Source: Limnoglobus roseus (lineage in GTDB: Bacteria > Planctomycetota > Planctomycetia > Gemmatales > Gemmataceae). Taken from it: a stretch of 64,000 nucleotides of DNA. Location of the stretch: positions 124,001-188,000 of the forward strand of contig NZ_CP042425.1 in assembly GCF_008254045.1 (NCBI RefSeq). The letters run 5' to 3'. The translations under genes were made by a program, and so were the position numbers. The notes beneath the pieces were generated by a model. That model saw only the letters and a list, made by a program, of their open reading frames with translations, was not told the origin of the DNA and did not search any database. This document shows positions 1 through 8,917 of the stretch, piece by piece (within the stretch, counting starts at the first letter, position 1; each line of letters begins with the position of its first letter).

Positions 1-10
1 GGCGGAACCG

Positions 11-1237
11 TCATGGCGAAGGAACCTCCGGGAACAACTGCCGCACCCACTCGTCCAACGAAGGAAAGGCGAGCGGGGGGCGTAAGCCCCCTGATTCTGA
101 TGCGATATTGGAACCCCGAGCGGAAGCGACGGGGTGAGGAAACGGCCTCTCAACCCCGTCGCTTCCGCTCGGGGTTCCAGAAAGAATCAGGGGGCTTACG
201 CCCCCCGCTCGCCGGGGTTCCGACGGTGCGAGTGCCTCTCGAATCGCAATTCGCACGGCCTCGACGGTCCTCTCCGTGAAGACCAACCCCGGTAGGTCGC
301 CGTACGGCTCGAAGCCGGGGTCGTATCCGAGGACCACCGGCAGGCCGCAGGATAACGCTTCCTGCACCACGAGTGGGAACCCCTCTCGCACTTCGGCCGG
401 CAGGACGAGGACATCGGCCGCATGGTAGAGCGTTCGCAGTTCGGCTTGCGGTCGCGGCGGCAGGTACACCACGCCCGTTCGCGGCAAAGGGCCGAGCATC
501 GACACATCGCCGGGGCCACAGAACACCAGGTCGAAACGGGTGTCCGACGCCGCGAGCAACAGCGGCACCCCCTTCGTTTCGAGCAGTCGGCCGACAAACA
601 GCACCTTCGGCCGGTCGTCCCACCCGAGCGAGCGCCGGGCTTCGGCCCGTTGGTCCTGCGTCGGCGGGAAGAATCGTTCGCCGTCCACGGGGTTCATCAC
701 GAACGCCACATCAGATCGGCGGCGGAACTTCGCGAGCAACAACTGCACCCGGCTGTTGTACGCGACGGCCCGCGTCGCCAGCATCGTCGTCACTCGGCCG
801 AGCGTTTCCACCCCGACGCGGGCCAACAGCGTGGCGATCGGCGAGGCGAATTTCTGGACGCCGCCGTGATCGGTCAGCACGCTCGGCACACTTCGCCACT
901 TCGCCAGGATCATCGCGACGATGGAGCCGAGAAACAGGAAGCCGTGCGCGTGAACCACGTCCGCCCGGCCGAGTTCCCGCCACAGGATCGACACCAGCCG
1001 CGGCGAGAACAGCGGGTACGGGATGCCGAACCGGCGTTCCAACACGTGCGACGCGGGCACGCGGATGACCGTCACGCCGGTGGGGTAGTTCGGTTCTGCC
1101 CCGCGGCCGTCGCCGTCGCTAGTGACGAGCGTGACGGCGTGCCCCGCGTTCGCCAACGCCCGGATTTCCAGATCAACGAGGTTCTCGACGCCCCCGACGT
1201 GCGGCAGGGCAAGGTGCGAGACGATCAGCACTCTCAC
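11..1237 (-). CDS. GT4-type glycosyltransferase, C-terminus carrying a palindromic repeat insertion
   Basis: A family 4 (GT-B) glycosyltransferase that should transfer a sugar from a nucleotide-sugar donor to a surface polysaccharide or glycolipid acceptor. Seen: N-terminal Rossmann start VRVLIVSHLALPHVGGVE, the HAHG motif in the first domain, the donor-domain start VLFVGRLLETKG, and the GT4 motif EGFPLVVQE. The GTG start at 1237 overlaps the upstream methyltransferase stop by four bases (GTGA), so I prefer it to longer readings. About 50 residues before the last 15 are encoded by the nested inverted repeat at 68-213 and look unlike GT4 sequence (GGVSPLIL, ESGGLRPPLA); the normal C-terminal helix (SLDEWVRQLFPEV) resumes after it. 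Last gene of a four-gene minus-strand operon. Acceptor unknown. Confidence 0.88.
   Translation of the reverse strand: MRVLIVSHLALPHVGGVENLVDLEIRALANAGHAVTLVTSDGDGRGAEPNYPTGVTVIRVPASHVLERRFGIPYPLFSPRLVSILWRELGRADVVHAHGFLFLGSIVAMILAKWRSVPSVLTDHGGVQKFASPIATLLARVGVETLGRVTTMLATRAVAYNSRVQLLLAKFRRRSDVAFVMNPVDGERFFPPTQDQRAEARRSLGWDDRPKVLFVGRLLETKGVPLLLAASDTRFDLVFCGPGDVSMLGPLPRTGVVYLPPRPQAELRTLYHAADVLVLPAEVREGFPLVVQEALSCGLPVVLGYDPGFEPYGDLPGLVFTERTVEAVRIAIREALAPSEPRRAGGVSPLILSGTPSGSDGVERPFPHPVASARGSNIASESGGLRPPLAFPSLDEWVRQLFPEVPSP
68..213. repeat. Nested inverted repeat inserted in the glycosyltransferase gene
   Basis: Outer arms 68-98 and 183-213 are perfect 31-bp reverse complements. Inner arms 109-134 and 154-179 are perfect 26-bp reverse complements, leaving a loop of about 19 bases. 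The element is read through in frame by the glycosyltransferase. No target-site duplication is obvious. It resembles a REP or MITE-like element; copies elsewhere in the genome are expected but cannot be checked here. Confidence 0.9.
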
Positions 1238-1923
1238 GCCGGCACCCGCAGGACGAGGCACGTTTGCACGAACGGCCGGACTAGCCACGGCAGAAAGCGG
1301 ATCGGCCGCCCCGGCTTGCCGGTCCCGGCCGCCCGGTCCGCACCCGTCTGCCCGCGGGCACGCTCGCCGGCCGTGCGCAACATCGCCGCCGGACTCTGGA
1401 AGAAGCGGCCCGCCAGGTACGTCGTCAGGTTCCCGCACCGGATCTTCTCGGCGGCCACGACCGTCGTGTTCGGGAACAACTTCGCCAACTCCTCCGGCGA
1501 GGGGCGGAACATCGTGTCGATCGGGTCCGGGTGGTAGGGGAAGCGGTGGGGCACCGAGACGAGCAGGTACCCGCCCGGTTCGACGGCCGCCGTCAGTGCC
1601 CGACAGATGCGGTCCGGGTCGGGCACGTGTTCGAGCAGGTTGTTGCAGAACACGGAGCGGAATTTCCGTGCGCGAACGCGGTCGAGGAAGTCGGCGTCTG
1701 TGAGGTCGCCTACGAGGTCCACCCCCGGTGCGTCCTGAATGTCGGTGTGGACCACGCTCTGTCCGCGTTCAGCGAACGGGCGGAACAGGTGGCGGTCGAT
1801 CCACGGCTGCGTCCTCGCCCGGAACTCGGCCGTGTGGCTGCCGACGTTGAGCATCGGGAACACCGCCACGTCGCCGAGGCGGGCGACCTGCGCGGCAAAC
1901 CAGCGGGCTTCCTTCGGCAGCAT
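1234..1923 (-). CDS. Class I SAM-dependent methyltransferase
   Basis: A 229-residue Methyltransf_11-like protein. The SAM-binding region is divergent: MLNVGSHT replaces the usual glycine-rich motif I, followed by an acidic stretch (VVHTDIQDAPGVDLVGDLTD) and motif IV/post-I FCNNLLEHVPDPDRICRALTAAVEPGGYLLVSVPHRFP, which is typical of the family. It begins one base after the stop of the upstream membrane/TPR protein and overlaps the following glycosyltransferase start by four bases, so translation is coupled. Methylation of a sugar or lipid glycan is plausible from context but is inference. Confidence 0.85.
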   Translation of the reverse strand: MLPKEARWFAAQVARLGDVAVFPMLNVGSHTAEFRARTQPWIDRHLFRPFAERGQSVVHTDIQDAPGVDLVGDLTDADFLDRVRARKFRSVFCNNLLEHVPDPDRICRALTAAVEPGGYLLVSVPHRFPYHPDPIDTMFRPSPEELAKLFPNTTVVAAEKIRCGNLTTYLAGRFFQSPAAMLRTAGERARGQTGADRAAGTGKPGRPIRFLPWLVRPFVQTCLVLRVPA

Positions 1924-1924
1924 G

Positions 1925-3883
1925 TCACCCGCCGGGTTGCAGGTACGGCTTCCCGGCCCGGAACAAGACGAGGCGGCCCGCCAGCCAGTGTCGCTCGTAC
2001 TCGCTGCGCGACCCCGCGGCTTGGATCGCGCGTTCCTCGGCCTTCACCGCCTCGGCGAACTGCCCGCCACGAGCGTAGCAGATGGCGAGCGTGTCCCACT
2101 CCTCCCAGTCGTCGCGGTCGTTGAGCCGCACGGCGGCGCGGGCGTCGAGGTACGCCTGCCGCAAGTGTCCCTTCGTGGCCGTCGGGTCCAGGGTCGTGCG
2201 GCGGGCCGACGTGCCGAGTGAGTGTCGGTAGCCCTCCGGCGCGATCCGGCGGGCCTCGGCGAAAACGGAGTCGGCCTCAGCGGTCCGCCCCTGTTCGTCG
2301 AGACAACTCGCGAGCAACACGCGGCCGTGAATGTCGTTGAGCGACGGGATCGCGGCGCGGGCGAATTCCTCGGCCTCGGCGGGCTTGCCGTTCTGCAACA
2401 GGACGTTCGCCAGCGCGGAGTTCCGCCGGCCGTCGGTGGGCTTCGCCGTCACCAGATCGCGTAAAAACTTCTCCGCCTCCGCCCCCCGCCCCAGTTCCTC
2501 GTAGCAGTTGCCCAGCACGACCCAGTCGGCGATCAAGCCAGGGTGCTTCGCGGCGACGAGCATTTGGCCCAGGGCGTCGTCGGGGTGGCCGGTCCGCAGG
2601 AGGAATGCGGCGTAGGCCATCCGGCTCCGCGCGTTCTCCGGCCGTTGGGTGATGACGTCCAGCGCCAGGGCGGCAGGCGAGGTGTAATCCTCGTTCCGTA
2701 GGATCGTCCGCCCGGCGAGCGCCGCCGTCAGCCCGACCACCGCCACCACAGCGAGCGGGCCTCGCACGGCCGGCGGCAACAGTCGAAGCAGCGACCACCC
2801 GGCGACCACGACCGCGACGACAACGGCGATCAGCGGCAGGTACAGGCGGTGTTCGAAGGCCGGGTCTTGAATCGGAATGACGCTCGAAGTCGGGGCCAGG
2901 ATGACGAAGAACCACGCCAGCAGGAAGCCCCAGGCGGCATGGCGGACGACGCCCCACGCGGTCGCGGCCAGCGCCAGTGACACCACGAAGAGGTACGGCA
3001 CGGCGTCCGCGAACGTCGGGATCGGCCAGTCGATGTAATCGATGCACAGGTTCTTCGGCCACACCGACAGCCAGAGGTAGTACGGGACCACTTCCGTCTG
3101 CGTGAGGGCGTAACTGACCGGCGTGAACCGCGGCACGCCGAAGCCGACGGTGCCGCCCTTGTCGGTGAGGAATCCCCGCGCGAGCACCAGGGCGATGCCC
3201 AGGACCGGGCCAATGCACAGGATCGCGAGCGGCTTCCAGCGGCCCCACACCTCCCGCCACGATCTTGCCAGAAAGGTGCGGTCGTAGACGGCCGCGAGCA
3301 CCGGCACGGCGAACGTCAGTTCCTTGCACCCAGATGCGAGTACGCACGCCACGCCGCCGAGCGCGTACCACCGCCACGAGGGTTCATCCGCCGTCACGCC
3401 CCGCAGGTAGGCCCAGAGCGCGAGTAGGAAGAACAGCCCCATCAGCGACTCGCACCGCTGCACCATGTACGTGACCGATTGCGTGTTCAGCGGGTGGACG
3501 AGCCAGAGCAAGCCGACGACGAGGGCCAACCAATTCGCCGAGGCCGTGTACTGCGTGCCGAACCGCGGGAGTAACAGCGTTCGCCGGACGAGGTCGAACA
3601 GCACGACCGCGGCGGCGATGTGGACGAGGAGGTTCGCGAGGTGGTACCCGCGGGTGTTCAGCCCGTCGAGCCAGTAGTTGAGCGTGAACGTCAGCGACAC
3701 GACCGGCCGCCCGGCGAGGCGGCCCTGGAGGGGTTTGCCGAGATTCGGATCGACGATCATCGCCAAGTCATCGAGGACGAATGCCCCCTGGAACGAGTTG
3801 AAGTACGCCGCCAGCCCGGCCAGCGCGAACAGGATCAGCGTGTGCCGGAGGGTCGGGCCGGGGGTGAGGGCGGGGGCGGTCAT
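1925..3883 (-). CDS. TMTC/DUF1736-like membrane protein with C-terminal TPR repeats
   Basis: A 652-residue protein. The N-terminal 400 or so residues hold about ten hydrophobic segments, with the GT39/TMTC-like opening NSFQGAFVLDDLAMI followed by GRPVVSLTFTLNYW; the acidic DD in the first loop is the position of the catalytic acidic residues of polyprenol-phosphate-dependent GT-C enzymes. The C-terminal 230 residues read as TPR repeats (NARSRMAYAAFLLRTGHPDDAL, GNCYEELGRGAEAEKFLRDL, ANVLLQNGKPAEAEEFARAA). This order is that of the TMTC family of O-mannosyltransferases. The ATG at 3883 lies 8 bp after the preceding stop; a longer reading would overlap the upstream gene. Substrate unknown. Confidence 0.8.
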   Translation of the reverse strand: MTAPALTPGPTLRHTLILFALAGLAAYFNSFQGAFVLDDLAMIVDPNLGKPLQGRLAGRPVVSLTFTLNYWLDGLNTRGYHLANLLVHIAAAVVLFDLVRRTLLLPRFGTQYTASANWLALVVGLLWLVHPLNTQSVTYMVQRCESLMGLFFLLALWAYLRGVTADEPSWRWYALGGVACVLASGCKELTFAVPVLAAVYDRTFLARSWREVWGRWKPLAILCIGPVLGIALVLARGFLTDKGGTVGFGVPRFTPVSYALTQTEVVPYYLWLSVWPKNLCIDYIDWPIPTFADAVPYLFVVSLALAATAWGVVRHAAWGFLLAWFFVILAPTSSVIPIQDPAFEHRLYLPLIAVVVAVVVAGWSLLRLLPPAVRGPLAVVAVVGLTAALAGRTILRNEDYTSPAALALDVITQRPENARSRMAYAAFLLRTGHPDDALGQMLVAAKHPGLIADWVVLGNCYEELGRGAEAEKFLRDLVTAKPTDGRRNSALANVLLQNGKPAEAEEFARAAIPSLNDIHGRVLLASCLDEQGRTAEADSVFAEARRIAPEGYRHSLGTSARRTTLDPTATKGHLRQAYLDARAAVRLNDRDDWEEWDTLAICYARGGQFAEAVKAEERAIQAAGSRSEYERHWLAGRLVLFRAGKPYLQPGG

Positions 3884-3891
3884 AGGGCTTG

Positions 3892-5616
3892 CTACACGGG
3901 TTTGATTCGCACGACGATCAGTTGCCGGTTCAGCGGTTGCGTCTTCTCGGGGCTGCCGGTTTCGTCCAGGAGCACCTTCCACACGCCCGGCCGCTTGCGG
4001 AGTTCGGCCAGGAGGCTGTCACAGTACTCCGCTTCCACCACCATCAGGTTCACTTCGTACTTGTCCACGATGTCCCACCAGCCGGGGCGGCCTTGGCCGA
4101 CGACGCCGAGTTCGTCCCAGAAGTCCGGGTGGAACAGGTGGATGTGCGCGTACGTCACCGGCACGGCCGGGGCAAGCGCCCACATGAGGTAGTCGCCCTG
4201 CATCGGGGTGGCCAGGATCGCGCCGCGGAAGGTGCCGCCGTAGTTCGCGTTCAGAACCGCCCGCAGTTCCTTCTGCCACTCGGCCTGCAATTCCGCCTCC
4301 GGCTTCGCAATCTGCCGGGCGACCTGCCACGGCGTGCCGGCGGAGACGGTGTCCTCGACCTTCGGCACGCCGTTCCGCAGCGTGTCGGCGAGGCCGGACC
4401 AGTTCGCGATGGCCAGGGCAACGAGCACCGCCAGCATCGTCTTCCGCAAACTCGGGACGCTCGCGGTCGGCAGGAACCGCTCCGGGATGCGGGAGGCCAT
4501 GTCAGCCGCCATCGGCACGAGAACCCACGGCACGACCATCGCCCACCAGATGACCATGCGGTTCTGCACGCACACGCCGACGCCGAAGAGGAACAGCGTG
4601 AAGAGCCGACCGTAGGGCAACGCCTGCCGCGAGAGCAGGACCGCGACGGCGAGGACGGCGAGCGACCCGAGGAACGGCCAGTGCCAGCCGCGGCCCATCG
4701 TGAAGGACATCGGCTGCCACTCGCCGACGGCCGTGATGAGACTCGGGTGGCGGGTCATCTCAAACGTGCGAGAGTAAAGGCCGGGGCCGTAGGGATTCAG
4801 GCAGACCGCCAGGAACACGAGGCCGAGTGTGACCGTCAGACGGACGGCTTGTGCGTCCTTCCACGGCCGCACGGCGGGGCCGGTCGTCGGGAACAGGCAG
4901 TCGGCGATGCGACCGGCCGCGAGCGCGAACAGCAGACCGTGGACGACCAGGTAGCTGCCGTGCGTGTTCGCCCACAGCGCCGTCAATAACGGGATGAAGA
5001 CCATCGCCCGGCGACTGAGAACGTCGCGGCCCAGGGGGATCAGCAGCAGTGCGAAGAAGACCTGCCCGAAACTCTGCGGACGGAACACGGCCATGTTCGA
5101 CAGGTCGAGCATCATGACCGCGATCATGCCGAGGAAAGCAACCGGCCACGATCGGCCGATCCGACCGAACGCGACGTAGAGCAGCCCGTACCGGGCCACG
5201 ACGAGGAAAGCGTGCAGGAACCGCAGGGCTTCCACGCCGCCCGCGAGTTGCGACAGGTCGTCGCCGCCGGCGAAGTGGGTGCCGACGGCGTACACGAAGT
5301 ACATGACGAGGTGGCTGACCGTGTAGAACTGCGTGAATCGTTGCCGCCCGTCCCACCAGATGGAGAACGGCTCGCGGTCCGGGATTGCCCGGTGTTCGAC
5401 CATCCACTGCCCGTAGCGCACGTGGCCCCACACGTCGGTGTGCCAGAGCGGAAAGATCGTGTTGACGACGAACAGAATGGCCAGGAAGCCGACGGCCACG
5501 ACGTGAATGGTGCGGAAGTAGAGCAGGGCGAGCGGTGAGTTCGGGTCCGCAAAGTCGATCCCCGCCCCCACTTGTGTCGGGGCCGCCGGTGTTTCAGGGT
5601 GAGGCGAATCCGCCAT
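3892..5616 (-). CDS. Polytopic membrane protein, possible GT-C glycosyltransferase
   Basis: About 574 residues with roughly eleven hydrophobic segments and a soluble C-terminal domain of about 130 residues (from ANYGGTFRGAIL). The first loop contains PLWHTDVWGHVRYGQWMVEHRAIPDREPFS, a pattern common in bacterial DUF2079/GT-C-like membrane proteins (an acidic residue close to the first membrane helix). First gene of the minus-strand operon leading to the glycosyltransferase. I chose ATG 5616 (MADSPHPETP); an upstream ATG at 5658 would add 14 residues. The function is inferred only from topology and context. Confidence 0.75.
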   Translation of the reverse strand: MADSPHPETPAAPTQVGAGIDFADPNSPLALLYFRTIHVVAVGFLAILFVVNTIFPLWHTDVWGHVRYGQWMVEHRAIPDREPFSIWWDGRQRFTQFYTVSHLVMYFVYAVGTHFAGGDDLSQLAGGVEALRFLHAFLVVARYGLLYVAFGRIGRSWPVAFLGMIAVMMLDLSNMAVFRPQSFGQVFFALLLIPLGRDVLSRRAMVFIPLLTALWANTHGSYLVVHGLLFALAAGRIADCLFPTTGPAVRPWKDAQAVRLTVTLGLVFLAVCLNPYGPGLYSRTFEMTRHPSLITAVGEWQPMSFTMGRGWHWPFLGSLAVLAVAVLLSRQALPYGRLFTLFLFGVGVCVQNRMVIWWAMVVPWVLVPMAADMASRIPERFLPTASVPSLRKTMLAVLVALAIANWSGLADTLRNGVPKVEDTVSAGTPWQVARQIAKPEAELQAEWQKELRAVLNANYGGTFRGAILATPMQGDYLMWALAPAVPVTYAHIHLFHPDFWDELGVVGQGRPGWWDIVDKYEVNLMVVEAEYCDSLLAELRKRPGVWKVLLDETGSPEKTQPLNRQLIVVRIKPV

Positions 5617-5658
5617 GACTTGAAGGGGAGTGAGGACACATCGAAATCGTGCCGTCAT

Positions 5659-6040
5659 TTTAGCGGCATAACCGTTTGAACAAGAAAAACCTTGAGACTC
5701 GACTCAGAAATATACGGCGGATGTCGGAGAAATCGCAAGCGCCCGGAATATCGTCAACCCAGTTACATTCGTAAACAATTCCGATCGACATTACCTTACT
5801 GCGCGAATTGTTGGATCGTACGTGATTCTGTTTGTATCGATCGTGTCGATTATTTTGACACCAAAAAGAATTACGACCAGGCAAGCTGGGAAGAATTATG
5901 TTTTTATGTTGATTCTTCAGATCGGACTATTTAATTTGGCCGTGCCGATTAATCGGCTCACACGTTTTGTTCTCCCGGGTGCACGTGTACGAGCTGACTG
6001 AAAAATTAAGCCTCACCCGGATTTTCACAGGTAGCGCAAC
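5659..6040. other. AT-rich divergent intergenic region
   Basis: About 380 bp, visibly richer in A and T than the neighbouring genes, between the start of a minus-strand operon and the start of the plus-strand pilus operon. It should hold promoters for both. Short open frames on both strands have no recognisable features and I do not call them genes. No clear -35/-10 pair could be assigned. Confidence 0.5.
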
Positions 6041-6388
6041 ATGACGAATCTTCTGAAGAAGTTGTGGGCGGACGATGACGGTGCGGTCATCTCCGTCGAA
6101 CTGTTGCTCATCGTGAGCATCCTGATCTTCGGTCTGATCCCAGGCTTCGTGGCCCTGCGGAACAGCGTCAACGCGGCTCTGACGACGACGGGCAACGCCG
6201 TGCTCGCCCTTGTGCCGAGTTTCACGTTCTCGGGTTGGGTTGTGGGGCCGACCACTGGTAACTCTGCGCAAACTGTTGCCCAAGTTTCCGGCTTCCAGCG
6301 AGATACGAGCGCCAACTCCTATCTGACGGCTGACCAAATCGCCCCTACGCTACTGCCCGTTGGCCTGACCATCTCGCCGGCACCCTGA
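6041..6388 (+). CDS. Flp-type pilin-like protein, paralogue 1
   Basis: A 115-residue protein with a short charged N-terminus (MTNLLKKLWADDDG), then GAVISVELLLIVSILIFGLIPGF. This is a class III (Flp/Tad) prepilin layout: glycine cleavage site, an acidic residue a few places on, and a hydrophobic helix. The glutamate is at +6 rather than the usual +5 of Flp, and the mature part is about twice as long as a normal Flp. It opens a Tad pilus operon with a prepilin peptidase 1 kb downstream. The C-terminal tail YLTADQIAPTLLP...TISPAP is shared with the next gene, so the pair arose by duplication. Could alternatively be a pseudopilin. Confidence 0.7.
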   Translation: MTNLLKKLWADDDGAVISVELLLIVSILIFGLIPGFVALRNSVNAALTTTGNAVLALVPSFTFSGWVVGPTTGNSAQTVAQVSGFQRDTSANSYLTADQIAPTLLPVGLTISPAP

Positions 6389-6411
6389 TTGTCCTCAAGA
6401 ATTCGATTTTC

Positions 6412-6446
6412 CGCAACAGGCACGGTCGCACCCCGTGCCTGTTGCG
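6412..6446 (+). terminator. Hairpin after pilin paralogue 1
   Basis: Perfect 14-bp arms 6412-6425 and 6433-6446 with a 7-base loop, 24 bp after the stop codon. Only a short T stretch follows, so it may be a partial terminator or an mRNA-stabilising hairpin that sets pilin abundance relative to the rest of the operon. Confidence 0.55.
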
Positions 6447-6598
6447 TTTCAGGTAGCACTTCCAACACATCCCCTATAGCACGAATTTTCGACCCCGTTT
6501 CTAAAACATTCTTTTTGTCTTTTCCCCGCCAATTTCTCCACTCGTCCCAGATTGACAGCAACTCGGTTGCCGTTCGATCTCAATTCGGGACTCCTCAG

Positions 6599-6946
6599 AT
6601 GTTTACTCTCCTGCGACGCTGCTGGAACGACGACACGGGAGCCGTCGTTTCGGTCGAAATCCTGCTCACCCTGAGTATTTTGATCTTCGGAATGATTCCC
6701 GGCTTCGTGGCCTTGCGAAACAGCATGAACTCGGCCCTCACGTCGGTCGCGAACCTCTTGGTCGCGATCATCCCGAGTTTCACCTTCTCCGGCTTCGCGA
6801 TCACCGGAACGGACCAGAACAACAACCCCGTGACCATCTTGCAGATCGGCGGCGTGCAGTTCACGCCGAATCGCACGTACCTGACTGCGGATCAAATTGC
6901 ACCGGAAATCATCCCGCCGGGCGAGACAATATCTCCTGCCCCGTGA
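6599..6946 (+). CDS. Flp-type pilin-like protein, paralogue 2
   Basis: Also 115 residues and clearly paralogous to the preceding gene: MFTLLRRCWNDDTGAVVSVEILLTLSILIFGMIPGFVALRNS matches the same block, and the C-terminus YLTADQIAPEIIPPGETISPAP matches the other tail. The middle (about residues 60-90) diverges, as expected for surface-exposed pilin regions. The ATG at 6599 gives the same length as paralogue 1. The upstream 150 bp has no gene and may carry its own promoter. Confidence 0.7.
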   Translation: MFTLLRRCWNDDTGAVVSVEILLTLSILIFGMIPGFVALRNSMNSALTSVANLLVAIIPSFTFSGFAITGTDQNNNPVTILQIGGVQFTPNRTYLTADQIAPEIIPPGETISPAP

Positions 6947-7074
6947 TTCGTTTGAATCCGCACACCCGTTGAGAATGGCGGAAGATTCCCGATCGATTTT
7001 ACGGGTCTTTTCTTCCCGAAATCGTGTGCGGACGTCAGAATAACACCCAACTTCGATCCTCCGGCCGGCCACCC

Positions 7075-7686
7075 ATGACGCCCCCGTATTTCCCGATACC
7101 GTCGGCCCTCTATGTGGTAGCCGTGGCCCTGCTCCTGAGCGGATTCATGGCGGCGGCAGCCTGGATCGACTGGAAGACGTGGCGAATCCCGAAGCGGCTC
7201 ACACTCTCGATGGTCGCGGCCGGCGTGCTGATCCAGGTGATCGGCGGCATGTGGATGGCCGCCAACGAGTTGCCGGGCTGGCTGTTCCACGACGGCATGG
7301 CCCTCGGCGTTCTGGACGGGTTGCTGTTCTCGCTGGCGGGGGCGGCGACAGGCTTCGCGGTCTTCTTTGCCTTCTGGATCATGGGCGTGGGCGGCGGCGG
7401 CGACGTGAAACTCGCGACCGCCCTCGGGGCGTGGGTTGGGCCGCGAATCTTCATCGGCGTGCTACTCTTCACGATGCCGGTCGTCGCCGTCTTCGTCGTC
7501 GTGATAATGATCCGCCGTTTGATGGCAGGAAAGATCGCACCCGCAGCGAGTGCGAAAGCCGCCCCGGCCGCGGGCGTCAAAAACCTCGGCCGCCGGCCGA
7601 TGACGTTCTCGTTCCCCCTGGCGGTGGCAACGGTGCTACTCTTCTTGGTAATGTTCCGCGTGCCGTTGGGGTTGTCGAACCAATAG
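7075..7686 (+). CDS. cpaA: Prepilin peptidase, A24 family (CpaA/TadV type)
   Basis: A 203-residue integral membrane aspartic protease that cleaves the leader of prepilins. The two active-site aspartates are visible: AAWIDWKTWRIPK near residue 27 and the family motif GVGGGGDVKLATALG near residue 110. It lacks the N-terminal methyltransferase domain of PilD, as is usual for TadV/CpaA. About five membrane helices. The ATG at 7075 begins just before the first helix; the upstream extension has no conserved features. It should process the two pilin-like proteins encoded immediately upstream. Confidence 0.88.
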   Translation: MTPPYFPIPSALYVVAVALLLSGFMAAAAWIDWKTWRIPKRLTLSMVAAGVLIQVIGGMWMAANELPGWLFHDGMALGVLDGLLFSLAGAATGFAVFFAFWIMGVGGGGDVKLATALGAWVGPRIFIGVLLFTMPVVAVFVVVIMIRRLMAGKIAPAASAKAAPAAGVKNLGRRPMTFSFPLAVATVLLFLVMFRVPLGLSNQ

Positions 7687-7747
7687 TCGATTCAAAGTAC
7701 ACGCGACACTCGCAGGGACGCGAAGCTGCCTTCGATGAGGTGTTCCC

Positions 7748-8917
7748 ATGCGAGCGAGCTTTCTGCTGGTCCTGACACTGGCGGTGTTGGTCGGGTTGGC
7801 CGTGGCGGTGGGCTTCCGCTACTCGGGCTTCCTCAACCCGGCCCCGGTCGCGACCGTTCCGGTCGTGGCGGGTCCCGTCGTGGAGAAGATCGTACCACCG
7901 GCACCACTGCCGAAGGTGGTTGCCACCACGCGGAACCTATTCGCCGGCGACACGATCGACTCCTTGGACGTGTACCTCCGGAACGCGAAGCCGGAAGAGC
8001 TGAAAGATCTGGAGTCGCACAAGGACGCCTACCTCCCCTCTCTCGTGTCGAGTGCCTACTTCCGCACGCCAATGCGAAACCTGGAAGCCGACACGCCGAT
8101 CAAGAAGGCTGACCTGGAAGAGATGGCGAAGCCGGAGGCACTGCACACCCGCCTGACGCCGGGCACGCGGGCGTTGGGTGTGTCGATCCCGAAGCCGCAG
8201 TCGGCCGGCGGGTTGATTCAGGTCGGCGACTGGGTGGACGTGTACGTCACCACCGAGGTTTCGCGGACCGACCTGGACGTGAAGGTTCCGCACACCGGCT
8301 TGGTGGTGAAGGCCGCACAGGTGGTGGCGAAGCGGGACACGCTGTACAAGATTTACTCCGGCCTGCCGTCGGAATTCATCCACTTCACGCTCTCCGCCAA
8401 CCCATACCGCACCGCCCTGATCGAGTACGCCCGGACCATCGGTACCCTGTCGATGGTGCCAGTGTCGGCCGAGGAGAAGAAGAAGTACGACGTGCTGAAG
8501 GACGCTTCCGCGAACAACCCGGACAAGGCCATCGAGTTGGCCGTCGGCAACACCGACGGCCGGGAAGGCCGCGAGGAACTGCGGCGCGTCAAAGAGTACG
8601 AGGCCGGCACGCTCGGGGTCGGCGCGACCGACATCTTCCGCATCCTGAATCTGAAGCCAATTCCCGTGCCGGACCCGCCGCCGCCGCCGATGATCCCGCC
8701 GCACCCGCCGCGGCCCGAGCCGCCGACGTCGATCGAGATTTACAACGGCACGAGCAAGAAGGCCCCGGCAGTGTTCGGCCCGCCGGTCGTGCCCGAGGTG
8801 CCGGCCCCGGTCATTATCGTTCAGCCACCAGCCGTCCCGCCCAAGCAGGGCGAATACCTCTTCACGAAGCCAGTCCCTCTTCCCCCGGAACCGAAGCCCG
8901 CCACCGGCGGAAAGTGA
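7748..8917 (+). CDS. cpaB: Flp pilus assembly protein CpaB (RcpC)
   Basis: A 389-residue protein with an N-terminal membrane anchor (SFLLVLTLAVLVGLAVAVGF), an SAF-like domain (VVATTRNLFAGDTIDSLDVY, then the pairing TPIKKADLE) and the CpaB core SIPKPQSAGGLIQVGDWVDVYVTTEV. In the family it is a periplasmic component that works with the secretin. The C-terminal 90 residues are proline-rich, an extension common in planctomycete copies. The stop overlaps the cpaF start (GTGA). Confidence 0.88.
   Translation: MRASFLLVLTLAVLVGLAVAVGFRYSGFLNPAPVATVPVVAGPVVEKIVPPAPLPKVVATTRNLFAGDTIDSLDVYLRNAKPEELKDLESHKDAYLPSLVSSAYFRTPMRNLEADTPIKKADLEEMAKPEALHTRLTPGTRALGVSIPKPQSAGGLIQVGDWVDVYVTTEVSRTDLDVKVPHTGLVVKAAQVVAKRDTLYKIYSGLPSEFIHFTLSANPYRTALIEYARTIGTLSMVPVSAEEKKKYDVLKDASANNPDKAIELAVGNTDGREGREELRRVKEYEAGTLGVGATDIFRILNLKPIPVPDPPPPPMIPPHPPRPEPPTSIEIYNGTSKKAPAVFGPPVVPEVPAPVIIVQPPAVPPKQGEYLFTKPVPLPPEPKPATGGK

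Noticed and set aside
5660..5934. Short open frames on both strands in the AT-rich gap
   Set aside because: They overlap each other on opposite strands, lack a Shine-Dalgarno and show no conserved feature.
6389..6598. Upstream extension of the second pilin gene
   Set aside because: It would include the terminator-like hairpin and non-conserved sequence; ATG 6599 gives the same length and N-terminus as the paralogue.
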